Positions 1 through 8,812 of a DNA stretch of 64,000 nucleotides are shown here, piece by piece. The position numbers and the translations under genes are program-made. This stretch comes from CAZPQK01 sp964588695 (GTDB taxonomy: Bacteria > Krumholzibacteriota > Krumholzibacteriia > WVZY01 > JAKEHA01). Positions within the stretch are counted from its first letter, which is position 1; each line of letters opens with the position of its first letter. Under the pieces are notes generated by a model. That model searched no databases. It saw nothing but the letters and a program-made list of their open reading frames with translations, and was not told the origin of the DNA. Location: the NCBI GenBank assembly GCA_964588695.1, contig CAZPQK010000008.1, positions 62,001 through 126,000 on the forward strand. The letters run 5' to 3'.

Positions 1-824
1 TTCACGGTTCGCTCCGGTGAGGGCGCACTGGTCATTCCGAGATGGTTCTTTGCCTGCACGGTTATGTAAAACGTTCCCTCACCCAGGTCGCACAAGTTGT
101 GGGTAGAGACCAGGCCGATGTCAGCTGTGTTTTGGTACTGCGTGGCCTGTCCTTGGGCGACGGACTCCGTCCCCCAACTGATCACATAACCGGTGACGTC
201 GGGCGAGCCGCTAGGAAACCACTGCGCTCGAGCACATCCGTCGCCGATGTTCGCCGCCGAAAAGGCAGCGGGTGGAAGCGGGGGTTGCACGCTACCGTTT
301 GAGACGGAGGCACTGGCCTCGCCCGATAGCGCACTTAGCAACCCCGCGGAGTTAAGCGCGCGCAGAGCGAAGAAGTAATCGCCGCTGGGCAACGCACATA
401 CAGTTCGTCCGGTTCCACTTACCAGAACCGAGTCGGAGTACACTCCCGACGACGATCCGTAGTAGAGCCGGTATCCGAGAATGTCGGGCTCGCCGTTGGC
501 CGCCCAACCTACCTGCGCACAACCGGCGTCATCGCCGGAAGCAGAAAGCCCGGACGGGGCGGACGGCGGCGTGGCCGCTCCCCCTCCGGAAATGGTGTAG
601 GTATTCCCCGTGACCGCGTCGTCCGCAAAAACCACGGCTCCGTCTACACTGGAGTTTACGGTCGTAAGCACTTGCCCGTTCTTAACCACAGTGTAAGAAG
701 TCGAAGGAGTACTGTTGAACAGGTGGAATTGGGTTTGTTTGGCTTGGGCAACCCCGGACCCCATCACCAGCGCCGCGGTTAGGCAGAGCGCAGTAATCCC
801 AGCATGTCGATCGAAGCGAAGCAT
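1..824 (-). CDS. Secreted fibronectin type III protein, C-terminus beyond window
   Basis: An open frame starts at the ATG at 824-822 and runs leftward off the window edge, so only the first 274 codons are present. An AAGGAG site at 835-840 lies about ten bases before the start. Residues 1-28 form a signal peptide ending near VAQA. A short beta-rich stretch follows (about 29-84), then two fibronectin-III-like domains (about 86-175 and 183-274). The first contains LGYRLYYGSS and the second VTGYVISWG, both typical of the fn3 fold. It is probably an exported or surface-displayed protein, and the missing part may carry a sorting domain like the others here. No enzymatic function is visible, and fn3 repeats alone do not define one. 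Confidence 0.8.
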   Translation of the reverse strand, partial: MLRFDRHAGITALCLTAALVMGSGVAQAKQTQFHLFNSTPSTSYTVVKNGQVLTTVNSSVDGAVVFADDAVTGNTYTISGGGAATPPSAPSGLSASGDDAGCAQVGWAANGEPDILGYRLYYGSSSGVYSDSVLVSGTGRTVCALPSGDYFFALRALNSAGLLSALSGEASASVSNGSVQPPLPPAAFSAANIGDGCARAQWFPSGSPDVTGYVISWGTESVAQGQATQYQNTADIGLVSTHNLCDLGEGTFYITVQAKNHLGMTSAPSPERTV

Positions 825-1119
825 GTAAACAGAACTCCTTGCGTAAAGCAAAGGACCTACGGATGTGGGATGATTTAGCAATTGGGCGTAGAGCAAAAAC
901 TGTGCGGCTGCGGAGATTTTCCCCCTCGACGTGTATCTGTATGGGCGAGAAGGGGCTACGCGGGTTTACGGTGGGGCAAGTGGGTGCGGTGGTCTGACAA
1001 CCTTCCAATCAAGGTGGAAGTTTCCTCGCCGCTTCCCGGCAGAACTTTTCCTTGCCTATCGTGTACAAGCAACAGCTAGCAATTTAGAGCCATCGGCCAA
1101 CCCCACCTTGCCCGGCCGG
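825..1119. other. Divergent intergenic region, no gene seen
   Basis: About 295 bases separate the leftward fibronectin protein from the rightward DsbD-N-like gene. An open frame extends upstream of the latter from 931, but its translation has no signal sequence or family character, so I treat it as non-coding. The one structure I see is a perfect inverted repeat, CTTCCA (1002-1007) and TGGAAG (1015-1020), separated by seven bases. It could be an operator. I found no convincing sigma-70 promoter on either strand. Confidence 0.4.
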
Positions 1120-1992
1120 ATGGTGATGACTACTATGAAGCCTATGAACCCACACCTCGCCCTGTTGGCACTCGCTGGAACCCTCGCGGTTACCACGCTC
1201 TCCGCTGACCCATCATGGGGACAGCCGGGCTTACCCGATGCACTTCGGCAGCCGGAACTCGTTTCCGCAACCCTGGTTGCAGAACACGATACTTTTCGAC
1301 CGGGAGAACCGTTTTCGCTCGCCGTCCGTTTGCAAATCGCCGATACGTGGCATATCAACTGGACAAATCCGGGAGACGCCGGGCTTGCACCCTGGGTAAG
1401 CTGGCGACTACCGGAGGGATTTGTTGCAAAAGAGGTGCAGTGGCCTTATCCGCAGCGGTTCGAGGCCGGCCCGATGGTGATCTATGGCTACGAGCATGAC
1501 GTCCTGCTGATCACAGAAATTGTTCCACCAAAGGGGTTTACCGGAGATGCCGACATATCCGCCGACGTGGATTGGCTGGCCTGCCAGGAGGAATGTGTCC
1601 CGGGGAGGTCGATTGCATCGCTAAGGATCGCCACCGGCGACCCGCAACCCACTCCCGAAGCACCGATCTTTAAAAAGTGGCGATCGCGGCACCCAAAATT
1701 CACGGCCGAAGATTGGTCGTGGCAAGTCGACCATGAGGGCGATATCTTAGCCTTGGTGGCCGAGACCCGTGACGAGGGCGCCCAGCCGACCGGAGCGGAG
1801 TTCTTTCCCCGCGAAGCTGGCGTACTCGACCACGCCGCGCTCCAGGGATTCCAGCGAACATCACGCGGATTCCGTTTGAGCCTTACGCGCGATCGGATGC
1901 GCCCCACTCCGGTGGACCGAGTTGCCGGCGTGATCGTGCTGAAATACCCCGACGCAGATCGGGCCTACACGTTAGACATTTCCATTCAATAG
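1120..1992 (+). CDS. Secreted DsbD N-terminal-domain (DsbC-corrector-like) protein
   Basis: This 290-residue protein has a signal peptide (about residues 1-35) followed by a single domain like the periplasmic N-terminal domain of the thiol:disulfide reductase DsbD. Family features are the WHINWTNPGDAG segment (about 78-89), the PYPQRFEAGPMVIYGYE stretch (109-125) and a cysteine pair C155/C159 in WLACQEEC. In DsbD two such cysteines pass electrons to periplasmic substrates. The transmembrane and thioredoxin parts of DsbD are absent, so it is a stand-alone domain. ATG codons at 1120, 1126, 1135 and 1144 are all in frame and none has a strong ribosome site, so the start is uncertain by eight residues. 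A secreted redoxin gene begins 38 bp downstream, suggesting a two-gene redox operon. Confidence 0.8.
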   Translation: MVMTTMKPMNPHLALLALAGTLAVTTLSADPSWGQPGLPDALRQPELVSATLVAEHDTFRPGEPFSLAVRLQIADTWHINWTNPGDAGLAPWVSWRLPEGFVAKEVQWPYPQRFEAGPMVIYGYEHDVLLITEIVPPKGFTGDADISADVDWLACQEECVPGRSIASLRIATGDPQPTPEAPIFKKWRSRHPKFTAEDWSWQVDHEGDILALVAETRDEGAQPTGAEFFPREAGVLDHAALQGFQRTSRGFRLSLTRDRMRPTPVDRVAGVIVLKYPDADRAYTLDISIQ

Positions 1993-2030
1993 ACCGCTAA
2001 AATGACTCAACCCAAGCAAAGGAGACCCTT

Positions 2031-2711
2031 GTGAAGAAAACGATTATCGCTGCAACCGTCGCCGTGGTTGCAATGGTGGGCGTGAGTGCCGCGGACCATC
2101 ACGGCAAACCCGGCAAACACGACCACAGCAAACCAACCGCCCAGGCCGAGCATAGCGCGCACAACCACGACCACGCCGCGCTTGGCAAGAAGGCCCCCGA
2201 GTTTACCCTTTCGGGGATCGACGGCAAGGACTACTCGCTGGCATCGTTCAAAGGCAAGTGGGTGGTTCTGGAATGGACTAATCCGGACTGTCCGTTTGTA
2301 AAGCGTCACTACGGTTCCGGCAACATGCAGGCGCTGCAGAAGAAGCTGGGCAAGAAGGAAGTGGTCTGGCTGACCATCAACTCTTCGGCCCCGGGCAAAC
2401 AGGGCTACTATGAGGCTGGCGACCTTGCCGACCGCATGAAAGACGAGAAGCACGCCGGTCACGCGTACCTGCGCGATCCCGACGGTAAAGTCGGACACCT
2501 GTACGCCGCCGCCACGACACCGCACATGTACGTCATCGACCCGGAGCAGACGCTGATCTACGCTGGCGCTATTGACGATGCTCCGCGCGGAAGTTCGGAC
2601 GAGGTCACCAACTATGTGTCGGCGTCGCTGGAGTCGGCGATGTCAGGCAAGCCGGTAAAGACCCCGTTTACTAAGCCTTACGGATGTTCGGTCAAGTACG
2701 CCCAGAAGTAG
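2031..2711 (+). CDS. Secreted redoxin (AhpC/TSA-thioredoxin fold) with His-rich linker
   Basis: The 226-residue protein starts at GTG 2031, chosen because AAAGGAGA lies about seven bases upstream and a clean signal peptide (MKKTIIAATVAVVAMVGVSA) follows. Residues 22-50 are rich in histidine (eight His), a possible metal-binding linker. Residues 52-200 form a redoxin domain: APEFTL, then WTNPDCPFVKRHY with catalytic-position C87. The usual second cysteine of a CXXC motif is missing. A lone C219 near the C-terminus could act as resolving cysteine. Later hallmarks are the cis-proline-like TTPHMYVID and the YLRDPDGKVG stretch. It belongs to the extracytoplasmic thioredoxin/peroxiredoxin-like group, its substrate is unknown, and the upstream DsbD-N-like protein is a plausible electron partner. 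Confidence 0.85.
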   Translation: MKKTIIAATVAVVAMVGVSAADHHGKPGKHDHSKPTAQAEHSAHNHDHAALGKKAPEFTLSGIDGKDYSLASFKGKWVVLEWTNPDCPFVKRHYGSGNMQALQKKLGKKEVVWLTINSSAPGKQGYYEAGDLADRMKDEKHAGHAYLRDPDGKVGHLYAAATTPHMYVIDPEQTLIYAGAIDDAPRGSSDEVTNYVSASLESAMSGKPVKTPFTKPYGCSVKYAQK

Positions 2712-2733
2712 TCTGGAAACCGCAATCTCCCCC

Positions 2734-2766
2734 AAAAAACCCAGGGATTATTTCCCTGGGTTTTTT
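2734..2766 (+). terminator. Rho-independent terminator after the redoxin gene
   Basis: A perfect 14-bp stem, 2734-2747 paired with 2753-2766, has a 5-base loop and ends in a run of six T. It lies 22 bases after the redoxin stop codon and separates that operon from the C25 peptidase promoter. Confidence 0.9.
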
Positions 2767-2792
2767 CTTGGGGCTCGGCCGCGCCCGTCGGA

Positions 2793-2821
2793 TTGACTTG
2801 CCCCGACGTCTCATCTACAAT
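2793..2821 (+). promoter_or_regulatory. Sigma-70-like promoter of the C25 peptidase gene
   Basis: TTGACT (2793-2798) and TACAAT (2816-2821) each match consensus at 5 of 6 positions and are separated by exactly 17 bases. Transcription would start near 2828, giving a leader of about 40 bases before the ATG at 2867. Confidence 0.65.
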
Positions 2822-2866
2822 TATGACGTCTCTCGGCAATCACCTGCTCACCCCCCTGCTCACCAT

Positions 2867-5800
2867 ATGAACATTACCCCTCGGCTGAGGTTTCTTGCGT
2901 CCTGTTTTGCCATAGGCCTTGCCTTGGCTACGCCGCACAGCCTGGTCGCATCGGGCCCGCAGGTCAGGGTGGCCACACCAATCTCGGACGTCAAAGTACG
3001 CTCGACCCGCGAACAAACAACGATCGCACTACCGGGTGTCGACGCTGTTCGACCCGACACCCCCGGGCTAGACGACATTCCCTACAAAGTTATTAACGTC
3101 GCGATCCCAACCGGATATCGTCCGACAGGAGTTACCGCGAGTATCATCGCCGAGCGAAGCCTCTCGCTCCCGTCACCGGTCGCGCGGGTCATCGTCGAAC
3201 ATCCGCAACCCGCCGCCGATCGTCCGATGGTGGCAACCGCGTTTCCCCGGGCGCCCACCGATACCGCCGTGGCACGACTGCTTGGCGCTGGTTTCTGGCA
3301 CGGAACCACCATCGCAGCAGTTGCGGTGCATCCGCTGCAACGGGATGGTGACCGGTTGCGCGTGTTGGAAGACATCGAACTGCGAGTTCTCATTGAGCCC
3401 GCAACCAGCACTCCAGTCACCGCGGGGCGAATGACATCCCGGCGCGCCTCTGACATCGAAAACACGATTCGCCAATCGGTTCACGCCGGCGAGGCTGTGC
3501 GGATGATCCGTCAGGACTACAGCCCGACTACCCATAGAGGTTTCGCGCCCCGCACCGCGCCATCGCTGGAAGGCAGCCCGGTGGACATGGTGATTGTCAC
3601 GCCAGAAACACTCGCCGATGAGTTTCAACGACTGGCAGATTTCAAGACCGCTAAAGGCGTCCCGACCGTGGTGCGCACGGTCGAGTGGATTACCGCAAAC
3701 TACCGAAGCGGTAGCGACGTTCAGGAAACGATTCGTACATTTGTGGCCGACGCCTACAGCAAGTGGGGCACAACGTTACTTTTGCTGGGCGGCGACACCG
3801 ACCTGATTCCAGCACGTTACTGCTACAGCAACTATTACTACGGCGGAACCCTACTTCCTGTGGATACATATTTTGGCGGTATCGACGGCAACTGGAACAC
3901 CGACGGCGATGCTGTTTGGGGAGAGGTCTCCGAAGACGCCGTTGACCTGTTCCCGGAAGTCTACGTCGGGCGATTGACTGCAAGGGACACATCAACCGCC
4001 AACATTCTGATCGACAAGATTATTACCTACGAAACGCCGGTCGACCTGGACTACACCGACGACTATCTGTATTTGGGCGAAGTCTTATTTCCCGTGGACT
4101 GGAACCCCGGCGATCCCGACCCGATCGCAACTAATGGCGCCGATATTTGCGAATTCAACCGTCAGGTTAACCTGTCGGGCGTGCCGCTCGACATCCAGCG
4201 ACTCTACGAAACCCCGGGGCCGTATCCGGGCGCACTGCAGGAGTCGAAAGCCGCGGCGGTGCTTGAACTCGAGGCCGGGTACAACTTCGTTAGTCACATC
4301 GGCCACGGGTATCGCTTTAACATGCGATGCGGTGATGTCAGCATCCTCACCACCGATGCGGACGCTCTAACCAACGGCGATCGACTGTTCAACCTGTTCA
4401 TGCTTAACTGCACGGCCGCCGCGTACGACTTTGACTGCCTTGGGGAACACTTTCTGCTCAATCCCAACGGCGGGGCAGTGACGGTAACCGGCTCAAACAA
4501 TAGCGCTTTTGTGTCGGTCGCGTCAGCGTTCATGAACGAGTACACGTCGCTCCTGTTTCAACAGGGCGTGCAATCTGCGGGCGAAGTGTTCGCGCGCAGT
4601 CGTCTTCCGCGCGTGCCCATTGCGCTGGGTGGCGACGGTGTTGATCTTTGGTCGCAGTACATCTATTCGTTACTCGGCGACCCCGAAATGCCAATCTGGT
4701 CACGGGCGGTCAAAGCCGTAGCTGCAACCCATCCTACTGAAGTTAACCTGGGCGTACAAAACGTCGCGGTTAATGTAACGGGGAACGGAACACCTGTGGG
4801 CGGCGCTCGGGTATGTTTATGGAAAGGCGAAGAGGATTACCAGGTAGGCTACACCAACGGATTCGGCGATGTGACGATCCCGTTTCGCGCCGAAAGCCCG
4901 GGCGACATTTCTGTGGTGGTTACGGGTACGAACCTTTCGCGCTATGAGTCGACCATCTCTGCAAACTCCGCGCTAGCCCCGAATTTGCGGATCATTGACA
5001 TCGCCGTTAACGATGACTCCACTACAACGACGAGTGGCAACGACGATGGCATTGCCGACGCTGGCGAGTTAGTCGAAATCGCACCTTACCTGCAGAACAG
5101 CGGCGGTGGTTCGGTGGGTCCCGCGGTGCTGACTTTGGCGACATCCGACGGTTACTCCACAGTCGAAGACGACACCTCACTTACGTTGACCAATCCGTCG
5201 ATGAGCAACTTCGTTGCCTACAACAATTGGCACGTTCAGTTTGACAGCGCCGCCCCCGACGGCCACTCCGCAGTGTTCAACGTTACGCTGCACGATACCG
5301 GCGCCGGCCTGACCTGGACCGACAACTTCGCCGTTGTCCTTCGCTCGCCGCGCCTGGAAGTGGTCTCCCTTGCCACCGCAACCGGGGCAAACACCGAACT
5401 CACCGTGGAGGTTCGAAACTATGGGACCGGTGCCGCCGACAGCGTAACTGGAACCCTCCGCGACCTTTCCAATGGCTTCACGCTGATCGATTCGGTCAAT
5501 ACCTTCGGGTCCGTTCAGCCGCTCCAGTCCGCGACCAACGCGGCCGTGTTTACTTTTGTAGAAGACATCCCGGGTTCGTTCTTGGAGCTGACGCTTAGCG
5601 ACAACTACGGCCGCACAATTGTGGACACCCTGGAACTTTCCCCGCCGACGCCACCGACGGATTTGCTTTTCGACTCGGGCCACGGCGTCGATCGCATTCG
5701 AGTTACCTGGACCGCAAGCACCAGCCCCGATGTGACCCATTATCGAGTGTATCGCGCCACCAACACGGGAGGCCCGTACGCGCTGGCCAGCAACGATCCC

Positions 5801-7516
5801 GTAGCTCACTCGGCGTTTACCGACACCGGACTGCAACCCAACACTCGGTACTACTACACGGTCGCGGCGCTCGATAACTCTGGCAACGAAAGTTCACCAT
5901 CGGCAGAATTTGCGGCCTCGACCAACCCGCCGCAGATGCCGGGATGGCCGTTAGCCATTACCGAACCGTCGGCTAACACGCCGACCGTGGGCGACATCGA
6001 TGCGGACGGAGACCTTGAAGTCATCGTTGGCAACGACCGGATATACGCATGGCATCACGACGGCAACGAAGTTCGTAATGGCGATGCCGACGCGCTAACC
6101 TGGGGTGTGTTCAGCGATGCGGGTGTCAATTACATCGGCCCGATTGCGCTCGCACCCATCGACGGCGTGCAAGGTGTCGACATCGTCGCCGCGTCGCACG
6201 CGACAAACCAGGTGTACTGCTTCAACTACACCGGCGCCGTGATCAGCGGGTGGCCACAATCAACACTTACCAGGGTTCGAGCAGCGATGACGGTTGGCGA
6301 TGTGGACGGAGACGACGATTTAGAGATCATCGCCGCAGACCAGAACGGGGTGCTCTACGTGTGGCACGCGGACGGTTCGGAGCTACTGGACGGGGACAAC
6401 TCCCCCGCCACCAACGGGGTGTTTAAAGTGCTGCCCAATACACCCTGGATTCATTATCAGTCTCCGGCGTTGGCCGACCTCGACAACGACGGCGAGGATG
6501 AAATTATTGTCACCGCACAAGACAGCACGTGTTACGCATTTAACGCCGACGGATCCGATGTTCCGGGCTGGCCGGTCACGCTTCCCGACTTTGGTGGCGG
6601 AAGTGTCGCCATCGGCGACATCGACAACAACGGGCAACTCGACGTGGTGGTTCCGACTAAGAACCTCGGGTTGATTGCAGCGCGGCGCGCTGACGGCACG
6701 GCTTTGTGGCAACGCTTTATCCCCTATACGCTATTCTACAACCCGTCACCCGCGCTTGCGGATCTTACCGGCGACGGCAAGCTTGAATGCGTAATCCCCT
6801 CCAACAACGGGCGGGTTTACATCTTTACCAGCAACGGCTCGGACTTGCCGGGCTGGCCGCTTCAATACAGCACATCCACCTATACCGAATCGTCCCCGGT
6901 GATTGCCGACATCAACGGTGATCAAAGCCTCGACATTATTCTGGGCGACGAGGGACGCTTTATAGGAGCCTGGAACATTGACGGAACTCCGATTGATGGT
7001 TTTCCATTGCTGGCAAAAGACGCGGTGCGGGGAACACCAACCATTGCCGACCTTGACAAGGACGGCGACATCGAGATCGTGGTTTCCGGCTACGATCGCA
7101 CGGTGTACGTTTGGGACTTAACGTCGCCTTTCGATCCCGATTATGCGCCGTGGCCAACGTTTCAGGGAAACGCACTTCACACCGGCCGTGTTGGCGCGCC
7201 CACTATCACCTCAACGCCCCCCGTGCTACCCGCGCGTGCACAGTTAGCGCAGAACTACCCGAATCCGTTCAATCCGATCACGCGGATTCGCTACACGGTT
7301 CCTGGCGAGTCGCTGCAACCCGTTGACCTTCGAGTTTACGATGTCGCCGGACGACTGGTCGCGACGCTGGTAACCCAAGAGCAACGTGCCGGTGCCTACA
7401 CCGTCGCCTGGGATGGCCGGAATCGACACGGACAGGCGGTCTCGTCAGGCGTCTACTTCTATCGACTGCGGCTTCCCGGATTTAGCTCCACAAAGAAAAT
7501 GGTTCTGGTAAAGTAG
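2867..7516 (+). CDS. Gingipain-type C25 cysteine peptidase with FG-GAP repeats and sorting domain
   Basis: This is a 1549-residue secreted protein. The start ATG at 2867 gives a signal peptide (about 1-35) but has no clear ribosome site. Order of parts: a C25 propeptide (about 35-230); the C25 catalytic domain (about 240-620), beginning VDMVIVTPETL, with the catalytic dyad H480 in VSHIGHG and C515 in FMLNCTAA; an Ig-like region; CARDB-like segments; a fibronectin III domain (about 930-1010); FG-GAP/VCBS-like propeller repeats (about 1015-1430, repeated GDIDxDGxLE/DxV calcium-loop motifs); and a FlgD-like sorting domain at the end, starting QNYPNPFNP and ending KKMVLVK. Known relatives are exported through the type IX system and cleave proteins at the cell surface. 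Cleavage specificity cannot be read from the sequence. It has its own promoter and no terminator before the next gene. Confidence 0.9.
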   Translation: MNITPRLRFLASCFAIGLALATPHSLVASGPQVRVATPISDVKVRSTREQTTIALPGVDAVRPDTPGLDDIPYKVINVAIPTGYRPTGVTASIIAERSLSLPSPVARVIVEHPQPAADRPMVATAFPRAPTDTAVARLLGAGFWHGTTIAAVAVHPLQRDGDRLRVLEDIELRVLIEPATSTPVTAGRMTSRRASDIENTIRQSVHAGEAVRMIRQDYSPTTHRGFAPRTAPSLEGSPVDMVIVTPETLADEFQRLADFKTAKGVPTVVRTVEWITANYRSGSDVQETIRTFVADAYSKWGTTLLLLGGDTDLIPARYCYSNYYYGGTLLPVDTYFGGIDGNWNTDGDAVWGEVSEDAVDLFPEVYVGRLTARDTSTANILIDKIITYETPVDLDYTDDYLYLGEVLFPVDWNPGDPDPIATNGADICEFNRQVNLSGVPLDIQRLYETPGPYPGALQESKAAAVLELEAGYNFVSHIGHGYRFNMRCGDVSILTTDADALTNGDRLFNLFMLNCTAAAYDFDCLGEHFLLNPNGGAVTVTGSNNSAFVSVASAFMNEYTSLLFQQGVQSAGEVFARSRLPRVPIALGGDGVDLWSQYIYSLLGDPEMPIWSRAVKAVAATHPTEVNLGVQNVAVNVTGNGTPVGGARVCLWKGEEDYQVGYTNGFGDVTIPFRAESPGDISVVVTGTNLSRYESTISANSALAPNLRIIDIAVNDDSTTTTSGNDDGIADAGELVEIAPYLQNSGGGSVGPAVLTLATSDGYSTVEDDTSLTLTNPSMSNFVAYNNWHVQFDSAAPDGHSAVFNVTLHDTGAGLTWTDNFAVVLRSPRLEVVSLATATGANTELTVEVRNYGTGAADSVTGTLRDLSNGFTLIDSVNTFGSVQPLQSATNAAVFTFVEDIPGSFLELTLSDNYGRTIVDTLELSPPTPPTDLLFDSGHGVDRIRVTWTASTSPDVTHYRVYRATNTGGPYALASNDPVAHSAFTDTGLQPNTRYYYTVAALDNSGNESSPSAEFAASTNPPQMPGWPLAITEPSANTPTVGDIDADGDLEVIVGNDRIYAWHHDGNEVRNGDADALTWGVFSDAGVNYIGPIALAPIDGVQGVDIVAASHATNQVYCFNYTGAVISGWPQSTLTRVRAAMTVGDVDGDDDLEIIAADQNGVLYVWHADGSELLDGDNSPATNGVFKVLPNTPWIHYQSPALADLDNDGEDEIIVTAQDSTCYAFNADGSDVPGWPVTLPDFGGGSVAIGDIDNNGQLDVVVPTKNLGLIAARRADGTALWQRFIPYTLFYNPSPALADLTGDGKLECVIPSNNGRVYIFTSNGSDLPGWPLQYSTSTYTESSPVIADINGDQSLDIILGDEGRFIGAWNIDGTPIDGFPLLAKDAVRGTPTIADLDKDGDIEIVVSGYDRTVYVWDLTSPFDPDYAPWPTFQGNALHTGRVGAPTITSTPPVLPARAQLAQNYPNPFNPITRIRYTVPGESLQPVDLRVYDVAGRLVATLVTQEQRAGAYTVAWDGRNRHGQAVSSGVYFYRLRLPGFSSTKKMVLVK

Positions 7517-7553
7517 CTGGGTCCACCGATTCGCTTTACCAGAAAGGGTCGCA

Positions 7554-8723
7554 ATGAGCGAAGCCATGATCACCAGTAATGCCGGAATCCTGGCGGTGCT
7601 GGTTGGAGTTTGTGCGTTCTTTTTCTATTTGGAAAAGAAAACACAGTGGAAGCTTTGGTCCTACCTCCCGCCTTTGATCTTCATCTATCTAACTCCGGTC
7701 GCTTTGTCGGGGTTCGGCGTCATCACAAACAACTCGCCGGTTTACGGAGAAATCCGCACTCTGGTACTTCCCATGATGCTGACACTACTCCTCCTAAAGG
7801 TTGATGTCGGCGGCGCGCTTCGGGTAATGGGTAAGGGCGTGTTCGTAATGCTAATGGGAACGCTGGGCGTGGTGATTGGTGCACCCATCGCCTACTTGAT
7901 CGTCAAGGGACAACTGGGACCGGAAGCCTGGAAAGCGTTCGGCACACTCGCGGGCAGTTGGATCGGCGGGACCGGAAACATGGCCGCTGTTTCCGAAATG
8001 ATCGAAACTTCGGAAACAGAGTTCGGGCTTGCAGTGATCGCGGACAACGGTGTTTACGTCGTCTGGCTTCCTATCATGCTTGCGTCGAAGAATCTGGCCA
8101 ATCGCTTCGCCAAGTTTACACGCGTCGACCCCGACCGCCTGCGAATGATGGACGAAGCTGCGAAAACGCTAAACAAGGACGAGCGCAACCCGCACTTTAC
8201 CGACTATCTGTTCCTGCTCGCCATCGCGCTAACCGTCACTTGGGTCTGCGCTTCGTTGTCGCAAGTTCTGCCCGAGGTGAGGCCATACATTTCTGCCAGT
8301 ACCTGGAACATACTTCTGGTAACGACGATCAGTATTGCACTGTCGTTTACCCCGCTCAAAGGAATCCCCGGCAGCCATGGATTGGCAATGGCGTTGGTCT
8401 ACATCTTTGTCGCGCGAATCGGCGCGCGCGCCGATCTTTCCGGCATCGCTGACCAGGCGCTGTGGTTCCTGCTAGGCGCCTTTATTTGGATATTTATTCA
8501 CGGCGCGTTTTGTTTGTTGGGCGCCCGACTGTTTAAAGTCGACGTTCACACTGCAGCAATTGCCAGCGCCGCCAACATCGGCGGGGCCGCATCGGCGCCG
8601 ATTGTCGCCGCCCATCACAAAGAGAGCCTGGTGCCGGTAAGTATCCTGATGGCACTTATCGGTTACGCTGTTGGAAACTACGCCGCCTACCTTGCTGCGG
8701 TAATTTGCAAAGCGATTTCCTAG
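7554..8723 (+). CDS. DUF819 family integral membrane protein
   Basis: The 389-residue protein is almost entirely hydrophobic, with about ten to twelve predicted membrane segments. It shows DUF819 (YjcL-like) signatures: SYLPPLIFIYL, the GSWIGGTGNMAAV loop (about 136-148), VIADNGVYVVWLP, and the small-residue-rich ASAANIGGAASAPIVA near residues 340-356. The fold is related to sodium:solute and anion transporters, and no substrate is established for the family. The ATG at 7554 follows AGAAAGGG at a suitable distance. The gene lies 37 bp after the C25 peptidase with no terminator between, so the two may be cotranscribed. That may be coincidence rather than functional linkage. Confidence 0.85.
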   Translation: MSEAMITSNAGILAVLVGVCAFFFYLEKKTQWKLWSYLPPLIFIYLTPVALSGFGVITNNSPVYGEIRTLVLPMMLTLLLLKVDVGGALRVMGKGVFVMLMGTLGVVIGAPIAYLIVKGQLGPEAWKAFGTLAGSWIGGTGNMAAVSEMIETSETEFGLAVIADNGVYVVWLPIMLASKNLANRFAKFTRVDPDRLRMMDEAAKTLNKDERNPHFTDYLFLLAIALTVTWVCASLSQVLPEVRPYISASTWNILLVTTISIALSFTPLKGIPGSHGLAMALVYIFVARIGARADLSGIADQALWFLLGAFIWIFIHGAFCLLGARLFKVDVHTAAIASAANIGGAASAPIVAAHHKESLVPVSILMALIGYAVGNYAAYLAAVICKAIS

Positions 8724-8745
8724 CCTAACGCGTTAGCCGCACAAC

Positions 8746-8784
8746 AAAAAGGCACCTCCAAACTGGAGGTGCCTTTTGTTTTTC
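8746..8784. terminator. Bidirectional terminator between DUF819 gene and pepD
   Basis: The stem AAAAGGCACCTCCA (8747-8760) pairs with TGGAGGTGCCTTTT (8764-8777) around a 3-base loop. A T-rich tail follows on the plus strand and the A run supplies one on the minus strand. It serves two convergent genes. Confidence 0.9.
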
Positions 8785-8812
8785 TGCTGTGCGGGGCTGC
8801 GCTCTAACCGGT

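Noticed and set aside
931..1119. N-terminal extension of the DsbD-N-like gene
   Set aside because: Translation is basic and featureless and precedes a clear signal peptide. An upstream start would remove export.
5177..5836. 219-residue minus-strand open frame within the C25 peptidase gene
   Set aside because: Glycine- and valine-rich shadow of repeated beta-sheet codons, with no start signal. The plus-strand gene spans it continuously.
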